From JACMMS01 sp043772865 (GTDB lineage Bacteria > Pseudomonadota > Gammaproteobacteria > Burkholderiales > Methylophilaceae), in NCBI GenBank assembly GCA_043772865.1, contig JAYVFU010000056.1:1-16304 (forward strand): a stretch of 16,304 nucleotides of DNA, written 5' to 3'. Shown here piece by piece: positions 1-7,265 of this stretch. The position numbers and the translations under genes are program-made. Position 1 is the first letter of the stretch, and each line of letters opens with the position of its first letter. The notes under the pieces were generated by a model. The model saw nothing but the letters and a program-made list of their open reading frames with translations. It did no database searches and was not told the DNA's origin.

Positions 1-1
1 T

Positions 2-1675
2 GTCACATTAGAATCGATTGGTGATGCTGTTATCACTACCAACATGAATTCACAAGTCACTTATATGAACCCAATTGCAGAAAAAATGACTGGCTGGGCT
101 AAAAATGAAGCTTTCGGTAAACCGATTTTAGAAGTTTTTCGTATATTGAACGAAACCACCCGCAAGCTTGCAGCAAACCCTGTTGATGTGGTGCTAGCGC
201 ATGGCGTGATATGTGGGCTGGCCAATCACACGTTATTAGTAAGTAAGTCTGGTACGGAGTACGATATTGAAGACTCAGCAGCGCCAATTCGTGACCATGA
301 TGGCACATTGCTAGGTGTGGTGTTGGTTTTTCACGATACTAGCGACACCAAAAAAATGGCGCACAAAATGACCTATTTAGCCGAGCATGATTTTTTAACG
401 GACTTACCAAATAGACTTTTATTAAATGACCGCATCATGCAAGCACTTAATTCAGCTATTCGTCGAAATGATAAGCTTGCATTACTATTTCTTGATATTG
501 ATCATTTTAAAAAAATTAATGACACATTAGGGCATGCTATTGGTGACAAACTTTTAATAGCGTTCAGCAAAAAATTACAAGCCTGCCTGCGAACTACTGA
601 CACCATAAGCCGCCAGGGTGGTGATGAGTTTGTTGTTTTATTGCCTGAAATTACAGGCACTTTTGGCGTTGCAGAAATTGCAGAAAAACTAATTGCTGCC
701 ACGAAAACAAGTTTTGATATTGATTTCCATGAGTTACATATATCAGTCAGTATAGGTATTGCAGTTTATCCTGATGATGGAGCAACCGCTGATATTTTAA
801 CCAAAAACGCAGATGCCGCTATGTATCATGCAAAAAGTGCTGGTAGAAACAATTTTCAGTTTTTTACTGCAGATATGACGCAACGCGTTACTGAACAGCT
901 CGCCTTAGAAAATAATTTACAAAAGGCTGTAAGGAATAATGAATTAATTCTTTTTTACCAACCAAAAGTTTCAATTAAAACAGGCGAAATTATTGGTGTA
1001 GAAGCACTCCTTCGCTGGCAACATCCTGAATGGGGCCTCATTTCACCAGATCGCTTTATTCCTATTGCAGAAGATACTGGGCTTATTAAATCAATTGGTA
1101 ACTGGGTACTACGCGAAGCTTGTCGGAAAAATCGCGCATGGCAAGATATGGGTTTAGCTGAAATCCCTATTGCGGTTAATTTATCAGTAGCAGAACTTAG
1201 ACAAGCTAACTTTGTACAAGAAGTCACTCGCGTGTTGTTAAAAAGCGGCATGGCTCCTCATCACCTTGAATTAGAAGTCACGGAAAGTATTGCGATTCAA
1301 GAATATTCTGACGTTATCAACAGGCTACAAAAACTCAAAGAAATTGGCGTACGCTTATCTATAGATGATTTTGGCACAGGCTATTCCAGCCTTTCCTATC
1401 TAAAACGCCTGCCTATCGATACTATCAAAATTGATAAAAGTTTTATTCATGATATAGGAATTGATTTGAATGATGCCGCTATCGTAACGGCAATTATTAG
1501 CATGTCACATAGCCTTGGATTATCTGTAATTGCTGAGGGCGTAGAAACTAAAGAGCAGCTAGATTTCCTAAAAGTACATCATTGCGATGAAATTCAGGGA
1601 TATTATTTCGGCCGTCCTGTTCCAGCTAATGAGTTTGAAAAAATGATGAAACAAAGGCCTAGACTCAATATATAA
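2..1675 (+). CDS. PAS-GGDEF-EAL cyclic-di-GMP signalling protein (5' end outside window)
   Basis: This is a sensory protein carrying both a diguanylate cyclase (GGDEF) and a c-di-GMP phosphodiesterase (EAL) domain. The frame is open to the left edge. The residues before the first ATG (base 44) read LESIGDAVITT, a typical PAS opening, so that ATG is internal and the true start is upstream. PAS covers roughly bases 2-355. The GGDEF motif is intact at 617-631, and an RxxD inhibitory-site motif (RTTD, 590-601) lies five residues before it. The EAL domain keeps EAL (1001-1009), LEVTES, DDFGTGYSS (from 1364), IKIDKSF and AEGVET. By motif both halves could be active. Which activity dominates, and what the PAS domain senses, cannot be told from sequence. 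No signal peptide or membrane segment is visible in this part; further sensor domains may lie upstream. It converges on the gene at 1962-2432. Confidence 0.95.
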   Translation, partial: VTLESIGDAVITTNMNSQVTYMNPIAEKMTGWAKNEAFGKPILEVFRILNETTRKLAANPVDVVLAHGVICGLANHTLLVSKSGTEYDIEDSAAPIRDHDGTLLGVVLVFHDTSDTKKMAHKMTYLAEHDFLTDLPNRLLLNDRIMQALNSAIRRNDKLALLFLDIDHFKKINDTLGHAIGDKLLIAFSKKLQACLRTTDTISRQGGDEFVVLLPEITGTFGVAEIAEKLIAATKTSFDIDFHELHISVSIGIAVYPDDGATADILTKNADAAMYHAKSAGRNNFQFFTADMTQRVTEQLALENNLQKAVRNNELILFYQPKVSIKTGEIIGVEALLRWQHPEWGLISPDRFIPIAEDTGLIKSIGNWVLREACRKNRAWQDMGLAEIPIAVNLSVAELRQANFVQEVTRVLLKSGMAPHHLELEVTESIAIQEYSDVINRLQKLKEIGVRLSIDDFGTGYSSLSYLKRLPIDTIKIDKSFIHDIGIDLNDAAIVTAIISMSHSLGLSVIAEGVETKEQLDFLKVHHCDEIQGYYFGRPVPANEFEKMMKQRPRLNI

Positions 1676-1874
1676 ATGCCACCACGAGATGCGGCAAATT
1701 GTAAGTAGAAGGCACTGATTTTACTATCAATATAGTTTGTCGTTCCCAATCAAACATGACTGTATTAATTTTTCAAAATGTGGCTAAAATGTTAAAAGCG
1801 GATTAAAACTTGAACAGTTGTAGTTGCATTTGCAGTTTCTAAAGCAACACCTTTTATTAGTCAATTTTTAGCAT

Positions 1875-1913
1875 GAATTGGTGTGCAAATTAAACTATTT
1901 ACACACCAAAATT
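1875..1913 (-). terminator. Stem-loop in the convergent intergenic region
   Basis: Arms 1878-1890 and 1897-1909 flank a 6-nt loop. Twelve of 13 positions are Watson-Crick pairs, and the odd one is a C/A mismatch in a plus-strand RNA but a G-U pair in a minus-strand RNA. The stem can be extended outward by GAA/TTC past a 2-nt bulge. It starts 52 nt past the stop codon of the minus-strand gene at 1962-2432. No clear U-tract follows on either strand, so it may be a 3' mRNA-stabilising hairpin rather than a true intrinsic terminator. The rest of 1676-1961 shows no gene and no stronger terminator for the plus-strand gene. Confidence 0.45.
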
Positions 1914-1961
1914 CCTTGAACACGGCTTTAATATTGGATATTAATTAATACCTATAAAAAT

Positions 1962-2432
1962 CTATTTATTATGACCGTGGCCATTTCCATGACCTCGGTC
2001 ATGATCATCGTCTCTACGGCCACGATTATCGTCATGTCTATCACCGTGGTCATAATGACCATAACGCCTACCATCATCTCCACGCTCGTGATACTCACGG
2101 TAACGTGGTGCATAAGTTTGGTTATACCAGTTATCGTTTACAAAATACACTGGGCGACCGCAGGCACTGTAACGCCCACAATAGTTAGACCAACGTTTTG
2201 CATGGCCAGGAGGCACATGCAAGTAAATGGGTTCTGCATAGGCATAAGCTGGCTCTGGATGAATAATAACAGGCCTCGAATACACTACACGGGGGGCAGG
2301 GTACACATCACCTATATCAATTTGTCCGTAAAAACCTGGCTGTCCTACGCTTACCGACACACCAACTTCCGCGTGCGCATTAGCAATTGACAATGTTATT
2401 AAGCTAGCTAATAAAACTCCAAAACGTTTCAT
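1962..2432 (-). CDS. Small exported protein with Asp/Arg/His-rich C-terminal tail
   Basis: A 156-residue protein of unknown function. The N-terminus is a classic Sec signal peptide: MKR, a hydrophobic core, then ANAHA-EV with likely cleavage after residue 21. The mature core (about 22-115) starts EVGVSVSVGQPGFYGQIDIG and includes VPPGHAKRW and a pair of cysteines (Cys85, Cys91) in a CGRYSACG segment. From memory, this core resembles uncharacterised exported proteins common in Betaproteobacteria. The last 40 residues are low-complexity, with about ten Asp, eight Arg and seven His plus many Gly. Metal binding by this tail would be inference. An AAGGAA Shine-Dalgarno (2438-2443) sits 5 nt before the ATG, which supports both the start and the reality of the gene. 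It is probably transcribed on its own, since 223 bp separate it from cca. Confidence 0.85.
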   Translation of the reverse strand: MKRFGVLLASLITLSIANAHAEVGVSVSVGQPGFYGQIDIGDVYPAPRVVYSRPVIIHPEPAYAYAEPIYLHVPPGHAKRWSNYCGRYSACGRPVYFVNDNWYNQTYAPRYREYHERGDDGRRYGHYDHGDRHDDNRGRRDDDHDRGHGNGHGHNK

Positions 2433-2655
2433 AATGTTTCCTTTTTAATAGTCGCTAATACAAGCGGTAACTATTAAACGGAATTTGCCATTAATACGCC
2501 TACATCGAATACGTTAATATTAGTAAAGATAAATACCTGTTTGATAATAGCGAAAGCATGAATCATACAATGACCATACGCTTGTTTTTTAAAAAAATAT
2601 TGAAAAATATTGGCGAATAAATGCCAGATTGATTTGCTGAGAGTTAACGTTATTG
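2433..2655. other. Intergenic region between cca and the exported-protein gene
   Basis: This AT-rich stretch holds the 3' end region of cca and the leader of the 1962-2432 gene. Apart from the weak terminator-like element at 2591-2611 and the Shine-Dalgarno at 2438-2443, I see no gene or RNA. A TATTAT hexamer on the minus strand could be a -10 element, but no good -35 lies at 16-18 nt, so no promoter is called. Confidence 0.5.
2591..2611 (-). terminator. Weak A/T-only hairpin plus T-run downstream of cca
   Basis: On the minus strand AATATT, a 4-nt loop (TTTC) and a second AATATT are followed by five more T. This has the layout of an intrinsic terminator about 45 nt past the cca stop, but the stem is only six A-T pairs and would be unstable. 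It is a candidate only. Confidence 0.25.
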
Positions 2656-3867
2656 CTATTTAATGTGGTGCTTAATAGCTTCAAGTCGAGCAGAAAATAT
2701 CGCTAGTTTTATTTTTTCCGGCGCATCAAAGTTTTTAGCCACAAGCCCTGCGTCTATACTCATAGCAGACTCCAATACTTTAAGCATTAAATCGGCTTCT
2801 GGCGTCTGGCAGTTTTCTAAACCTGTTCTACCACGGCTATCTGCTTCACAGGCTTTTAAAAAATCATTAAAGCGCATCGGCTGGCGAATAGCATCTAACT
2901 CCATTAAAAAACTCAATAGTGTGTCAGAACGCATTTTACTGACTTGGTGCAGTTTGCCATGGAATTTAGCAACGATATTGGCGAGTTCTTTACAATCATT
3001 GGGCACGCGTAAACGCGTGTTCACGTCTTTAAGTAAATTTACGCTACGCTCTTCATGCCCGATATGTCGTGGCAGAATATCCGCTGGCGTTGTACCTTTA
3101 CCTAGGTCATGCATTAACGCAGCATAACGCACAGGCAAAGAAAAGTGCTGGCTGGCAGCGTAATCAACTACCATCATCACATGCACACCCGTATCAATCT
3201 CGGGGTGGTGTAAGGCGGGCTGTGGCACACCCCATAATCTGTCGAGTTCTGGCAGAATTCTTTTTAGCGCACCACATTCCCGCAGCACAGCAAACATACG
3301 GCTAGGCTTTTTTTCCATCAGGCCTTTAGCTAACTCTTGCCAAACACGCTCGGCCACAAGGGCATCCACTTCACCATTATTGACCATATCACACATGAGG
3401 GTGTTGGTTTCTGTAGCTACCGTAAAACTGGTGAATCTTGCGGCAAATCGTGCGATACGGAGTATGCGTACAGGGTCTTCGCTAAAGGCGGTGCTTACAT
3501 GGCGTAAGATACCTGATTTTAAATCAGCAACGCCGTTGTAAGGATCAATAAGCTTGCCATCTGCATCTTTGGCAATCGCGTTAATAGTGAGATCGCGACG
3601 TGCTAAATCTTGCTCTAAAGTCACTTCTGGCGAAGCGTGAACCACAAAGCCTTTGTAACCACTTGCCGTTTTGCGTTCAGTACGGGCTAGTGCATATTCT
3701 TCATGGGTTTTAGGATGTAAAAACACAGGGAAGTCTTTGCCTACTGGCTTGAAGCCTAAACTCAACATTTCATCTGTTGTGCTACCCACCACGACAAAAT
3801 CTCGATCTTTTACAGGTAGACCTAATAGCTCGTCACGCACAGCACCGCCCACGCTGTAGATCTGCAT
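2656..3867 (-). CDS. cca: Multifunctional CCA-adding enzyme (tRNA nucleotidyltransferase, HD domain)
   Basis: Adds or repairs the 3' CCA end of tRNA using CTP and ATP. The class II nucleotidyltransferase head shows GGAVRDELLG, then KDRD with the two metal-binding aspartates, then RRDLTINAIA and EDPVRILRIARFAAR. The C-terminal half carries an HD phosphohydrolase motif (MHDLGKG), as in the E. coli-type enzyme with 2',3'-cyclic phosphodiesterase and phosphatase activity. Starting at ATG 3867 gives 403 residues and places the KDRD aspartates at 21 and 23, the same as I recall for E. coli Cca. An in-frame ATG at 3885 would add six residues (MQKYSA). Neither start has a good Shine-Dalgarno. It lies just after the SDR gene (29 nt from its stop codon, or 11 nt using the upper start), so co-transcription is likely. 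Confidence 0.96.
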   Translation of the reverse strand: MQIYSVGGAVRDELLGLPVKDRDFVVVGSTTDEMLSLGFKPVGKDFPVFLHPKTHEEYALARTERKTASGYKGFVVHASPEVTLEQDLARRDLTINAIAKDADGKLIDPYNGVADLKSGILRHVSTAFSEDPVRILRIARFAARFTSFTVATETNTLMCDMVNNGEVDALVAERVWQELAKGLMEKKPSRMFAVLRECGALKRILPELDRLWGVPQPALHHPEIDTGVHVMMVVDYAASQHFSLPVRYAALMHDLGKGTTPADILPRHIGHEERSVNLLKDVNTRLRVPNDCKELANIVAKFHGKLHQVSKMRSDTLLSFLMELDAIRQPMRFNDFLKACEADSRGRTGLENCQTPEADLMLKVLESAMSIDAGLVAKNFDAPEKIKLAIFSARLEAIKHHIK

Positions 3868-3885
3868 AGCGCTATATTTCTGCAT
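3850..3885 (-). repeat. Imperfect tandem duplication of the cca start
   Basis: On the minus strand two adjacent 18-nt units, 3885-3868 and 3867-3850, both begin ATGCAGA and agree at 13 of 18 positions. They encode MQKYSA and MQIYSV. The duplication gives cca two in-phase start codons. Confidence 0.6.
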
Positions 3886-3896
3886 AGCTTAAGTGT

Positions 3897-4844
3897 CTAC
3901 CTACCAGCAACACCACGAAATTTATCGTAAGCGGCACGTGGCACCTGATTGTTGAGATATTCTGGCATGATGGTCTCTAATGCAGTGGGCGTTATTTGAA
4001 AAACCTCAGGAAACTTTTGTTTACATACATTATCTACCTGCATAGATTTAATATTGTCAGTGGTCATGAGTTTAATAGGCATCAAGCCCAGCGCAAAACC
4101 TTGCATCATAGATAAAGAATTATTTAAGCCAATAATCATACGTTTTTTACCCAATTCATCAGCTACTGCTTGTACGAGCTGGCGCAAACTATAAACTTTT
4201 GGTCCGCCCAACTCGTAAACTTTGCTGTAAGTAGCAGTGTTTTGCAGGCTGTTTACAAAGCAACTCGCTACATCCTCCACCCAAATAGGTTGAAATTTAG
4301 CATCTGGCTTGGCTAACATGACAACAGGTAATAATTTAACTAATTGTGCAAATAAATTGATAAAGCTATCACCTCGGCCAAATATCACAGATGGACGAAA
4401 TATCGTAATATCCAGCTTTTTTGCATATTCTAAAACAGCGGCTTCACCCGCAGCTTTAGAGCGTAAGTAGGCACTCGGCGCACTTGCACTTGCCTGTAGC
4501 GCACTCATTTGGATTAAGCGCGCAATGCCTAGTTCATCACTCAATTGCGCAACACGCCTTGATAACTGGTGGTGTATACGCTCAAAGCCGAAGGTTTTAT
4601 TATCGTGCAAAATACCCACTAAATTAATCACAGCATCACTGCCCGTTAATTCGTGAGCTAATGCAGCATCTTGCATAATATTGCATTCCACCACTTCTAC
4701 ATTAGGCAGTAATATCAGATGCTTAGCTGATTCTCTGCGACGTGTTAACACTTTAACTTGATAACCAGCAGCATCTAATTTTGCTACGATATAGCCACCT
4801 ACAAAGCCCGACCCACCTAGCACTACTACTTTTCTAATTTGCAT
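3897..4844 (-). CDS. NAD(P)-binding SDR protein, complex I NDUFA9-like family
   Basis: A 315-residue extended/atypical short-chain dehydrogenase. The N-terminal Rossmann motif is LGGSGFVGGY (Gly10, Gly13, Gly16). A catalytic-type YxxxK (Tyr126, Lys130, in YLRSK) follows, with Ser114 in MSAL as the likely third residue. The FRPSVIFGRGD and PIWVEDVA segments and the length resemble bacterial proteins annotated as 'complex I NDUFA9 subunit family' or NAD-dependent epimerase. The substrate is unknown, and the name reflects resemblance to a mitochondrial assembly subunit, not a shown role in respiration. There is no signal peptide. A weak GTGGA precedes the ATG. It lies between the transglycosylase gene and cca, 70 bp after the former. 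Confidence 0.85.
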   Translation of the reverse strand: MQIRKVVVLGGSGFVGGYIVAKLDAAGYQVKVLTRRRESAKHLILLPNVEVVECNIMQDAALAHELTGSDAVINLVGILHDNKTFGFERIHHQLSRRVAQLSDELGIARLIQMSALQASASAPSAYLRSKAAGEAAVLEYAKKLDITIFRPSVIFGRGDSFINLFAQLVKLLPVVMLAKPDAKFQPIWVEDVASCFVNSLQNTATYSKVYELGGPKVYSLRQLVQAVADELGKKRMIIGLNNSLSMMQGFALGLMPIKLMTTDNIKSMQVDNVCKQKFPEVFQITPTALETIMPEYLNNQVPRAAYDKFRGVAGR

Positions 4845-4914
4845 AATCCACTCTGCTTCACGATTAAAATTTGCTTAGATTTAAATTTAATTTAATTTGA
4901 TATACAAAACTCAC
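4845..4914. other. AT-rich spacer with short TTTAA tandem units
   Basis: This 70-bp gap between the lytic transglycosylase and SDR genes is very AT-rich. It contains TTTAA, TTTAA, TTTGA in tandem (4886-4900), with another TTTAA at 4880-4884. A promoter for the SDR-cca pair could lie here, but the best hexamer pair I can find is poor, so none is called. Confidence 0.4.
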
Positions 4915-7011
4915 TTATAAACTGTTAGGCACCGCAACACTATCAACACTTGGCGTGGCCTCAATGGCAGGCGTATTTAACAAACTGCCACTTGCTGGCA
5001 CCGTACTTAAGCGCTGTTTTAAACTGCTTCTTTTCAATCCCAATCGCGTTGCATACAAATGCGCATTGGCCATGACTTTTTGTACATAAGTACGTGTCTC
5101 CACAAATGGAATACTTTCTGCGTAAATGGCGCCTTCTAACGGTGTGCTAGCTAACCATTTTTTTGCGCGGCTTGGTCCAGCATTGTATGCGGCAGTTGCC
5201 ATAATAGGTTTACCACCCATCAAATCCAAGGTGTAGCGCAAGTAATAAGTACCTAACTGAATATTAGTATCTAAATCGTGAATCATACTATTATTATAAT
5301 TATCCCACCCGGCGCGCTTGGCTATCCACTTAGCCGTGGCGGGCATGAGTTGCATTAAACCTGCGGCACCAACACCTGATTTTGCGTAGTGCATAAAACG
5401 GCTTTCCTGGCGAGTAATGCCGTAAACCCAAGCCTCGTCGATGCCTTGATTATTAGCCGAAACTTTTATTAAATTACGATACGGCGTGGGATAACGCAAC
5501 TCGTAATCATGCAAACCGGTGGTTTTATCTGCCGTAATAATGGCTAGATCATGCCATTTTTTGCGGCTGGCATATTCAGCGGCAGCCAACATCTGTTTGT
5601 CATCAAAATCGCGTGTTGCCCATGCCCACTCGGCTTTTGCATCCCAGCGCATTTCTAGGCGCTGAAATGCCTCGCTACGAAGAATGGCAGGCATTTCAGC
5701 GATAGCCTCAACCTCAGAATCACTGGCTTTATAAAAGCTAGGTGGATTGCCTATTGCATCCCCTATTTCATCTTGTGCCAACCATCCATAATAGTGGCGC
5801 TCAGTAGAAAGTGTGGCAAATAATTTATTAGCTTCAACATCCATCCCTGTTTCTTTATATGCGCGTGCTTTCCAATAACGCCATACTGCTTCTTGCTGCT
5901 GATCAGTGGCCATTAAATTTATGGCAGTAAGCACATTGGGCCAATCATTTTGCCGCAACGCAATACGCACAAACCAAGCGGCTTGTTCTTTATCAAATAT
6001 AGGTTTGTCTGAAATTGATGTGCCATTAATAGGTGTATCAGTCAAACTCAGTGATTTTTTATACCAAAGCAATGCATCTGGTTCTAATCTTTTAGCAGAA
6101 AAATAGGCAAGTCTGCCATAAAAAGTCGCTTGATAATCTTTTGTAAAACTATCCATTAAAGGTGCATAGGCAGATAAGGCCTGTGTTGCGCTGGTTTGCG
6201 CTAACTTATCTAATGCAAATAAATTAAGTTCACGTCCATATCGCGTTTTAGCATTCATAATTTTTTTAGATAATGCGAGCGAAGGATTATCACTTATGCG
6301 ATCTAGCAGTTTGGCATTCGCCAACGAGCCAACCGAGGGTAAACGTGCAATGATACCTTTGGCTAAATTGATTTTACCCCCCTGCAAAGCCAACCTAAAG
6401 CGTGCCCAGATATCTGCCTCTGTTAAAACTCCTGCTTGTTGTAAATGGTCAAACAGCTGATTGCAATTAGAGGGTTGCTCAGTTGCAACAAACCATAATG
6501 ATTTGGTAGCAACAAAGTCGGCAGGATATTGATCATCAGAATTTTTGGTTAAATTCTCCTGATTATTTAAAATATAACGCCCATCAGCCGCGTAACAACT
6601 CACCGCAACATCATCCCGTTTAAAATTGGGATATTCTGTGTAAAAGCTTGTCCACTCTTGACGTTTAGCCAGCGACTTTAGCCACTCACCACGCACTCGG
6701 TCATCAAATGGATAATCACTATATTTTTCCAAAAATTGTGGTACTGCTTGATCTGTAGCACTGGTATCTGCCTGTCCCAGTTGCAGCAATATCAACCAAT
6801 AATCGGCATAAGGTGCAAGCACGTAATGCTCATCTTGCAACTGTTGAGCAATAGCTGATAATGCAACCGTATCTTTTTTCTCATAAGCACGACGCGCTGC
6901 TATAAAGTCATCGTCATGAGTACCATCAAAAGATAAAGCAACGGCGGTGAATGGTAGGCAGATCATGCCTAACAACAAGGCAGATTTGATTATAAATTGT
7001 GCGAGCTTCAT
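4915..7011 (-). CDS. slt: Periplasmic soluble lytic murein transglycosylase, Slt70 type
   Basis: Cleaves the MurNAc-GlcNAc bond of peptidoglycan to give 1,6-anhydro-MurNAc ends. The N-terminus is a signal peptide (MKLAQFIIKSALLLGMICLP, then FTAVALS). Residues about 30-500 are an alpha-helical superhelical region as in Slt70, with a clear WYKKSL and VWRYWKARAY region. The C-terminal SLT catalytic domain shows RQESRF with the catalytic Glu near residue 536, GLMQLMPATA near 551-560 and AYNAGPSR near 608-615. At 698 residues it is longer than E. coli Slt (about 645), with a Ser/Pro/Ala-rich tail after about 670. No strong Shine-Dalgarno is seen before the ATG. It follows the 60-residue membrane protein gene by 46 bp, in a run of envelope genes. 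Confidence 0.95.
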   Translation of the reverse strand: MKLAQFIIKSALLLGMICLPFTAVALSFDGTHDDDFIAARRAYEKKDTVALSAIAQQLQDEHYVLAPYADYWLILLQLGQADTSATDQAVPQFLEKYSDYPFDDRVRGEWLKSLAKRQEWTSFYTEYPNFKRDDVAVSCYAADGRYILNNQENLTKNSDDQYPADFVATKSLWFVATEQPSNCNQLFDHLQQAGVLTEADIWARFRLALQGGKINLAKGIIARLPSVGSLANAKLLDRISDNPSLALSKKIMNAKTRYGRELNLFALDKLAQTSATQALSAYAPLMDSFTKDYQATFYGRLAYFSAKRLEPDALLWYKKSLSLTDTPINGTSISDKPIFDKEQAAWFVRIALRQNDWPNVLTAINLMATDQQQEAVWRYWKARAYKETGMDVEANKLFATLSTERHYYGWLAQDEIGDAIGNPPSFYKASDSEVEAIAEMPAILRSEAFQRLEMRWDAKAEWAWATRDFDDKQMLAAAEYASRKKWHDLAIITADKTTGLHDYELRYPTPYRNLIKVSANNQGIDEAWVYGITRQESRFMHYAKSGVGAAGLMQLMPATAKWIAKRAGWDNYNNSMIHDLDTNIQLGTYYLRYTLDLMGGKPIMATAAYNAGPSRAKKWLASTPLEGAIYAESIPFVETRTYVQKVMANAHLYATRLGLKRSSLKQRLSTVPASGSLLNTPAIEATPSVDSVAVPNSL

Positions 7012-7057
7012 AATGTAACTTGAATAAAATAGATGGTGTGATTAACGAAAACTAACG

Positions 7058-7240
7058 TTAAAACCGAATAATGCGCTCAATTAAATACAACAAAAAAGCA
7101 CCCAATAGCAAAAAACCAAAATATTTAGCGATCCACTTCATTGCATTTAAGTAGCGCGTATTTTGTGTAGCGAAGTATGCCACCAGTAAGACTAACAAAC
7201 TGATAAAAACAAGGATAAGCGCTAGTCTGATGATAGGCAT
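7058..7240 (-). CDS. Small two-helix membrane protein of unknown function
   Basis: A 60-residue hydrophobic protein with two likely transmembrane helices (about 5-23 and 41-57) joined by a short polar linker with basic residues (TQNTRYLNAMKWIAKY), and ending in ERIIRF. AAGG about 10 nt before the ATG is a plausible ribosome site. The gene sits 25 nt after lpxC and 46 nt before the transglycosylase gene, all in one direction, which makes a real small gene likely. From memory, similar tiny membrane proteins occur next to envelope genes in Betaproteobacteria, but I cannot name a family. A role in envelope biology is guilt by association only. Confidence 0.7.
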   Translation of the reverse strand: MPIIRLALILVFISLLVLLVAYFATQNTRYLNAMKWIAKYFGFLLLGAFLLYLIERIIRF

Positions 7241-7265
7241 TATATTTAGCCTTTTTTTGAACTGT

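Noticed and set aside
1989..2008. Small palindromes (ATGACC/GGTCAT, ATGATCAT) that could look like an operator
   Set aside because: They lie inside the repetitive His-Asp-Arg coding tail and follow from its codons.
1971..2390. 139-codon plus-strand frame opposite the exported-protein gene
   Set aside because: The minus-strand frame has a signal peptide and a good ribosome site. The plus frame is the mirror of His/Asp/Arg codons and lacks a ribosome site.
2663..3127. Plus-strand frame opposite cca
   Set aside because: It is antisense to well-conserved cca sequence and has no domain or start signal.
7042..7061. TTAACG/CGTTAA 6-bp stem after the 60-residue gene
   Set aside because: It is too short, overlaps the stop codon and has no clear U-tract. 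Not separable from chance.
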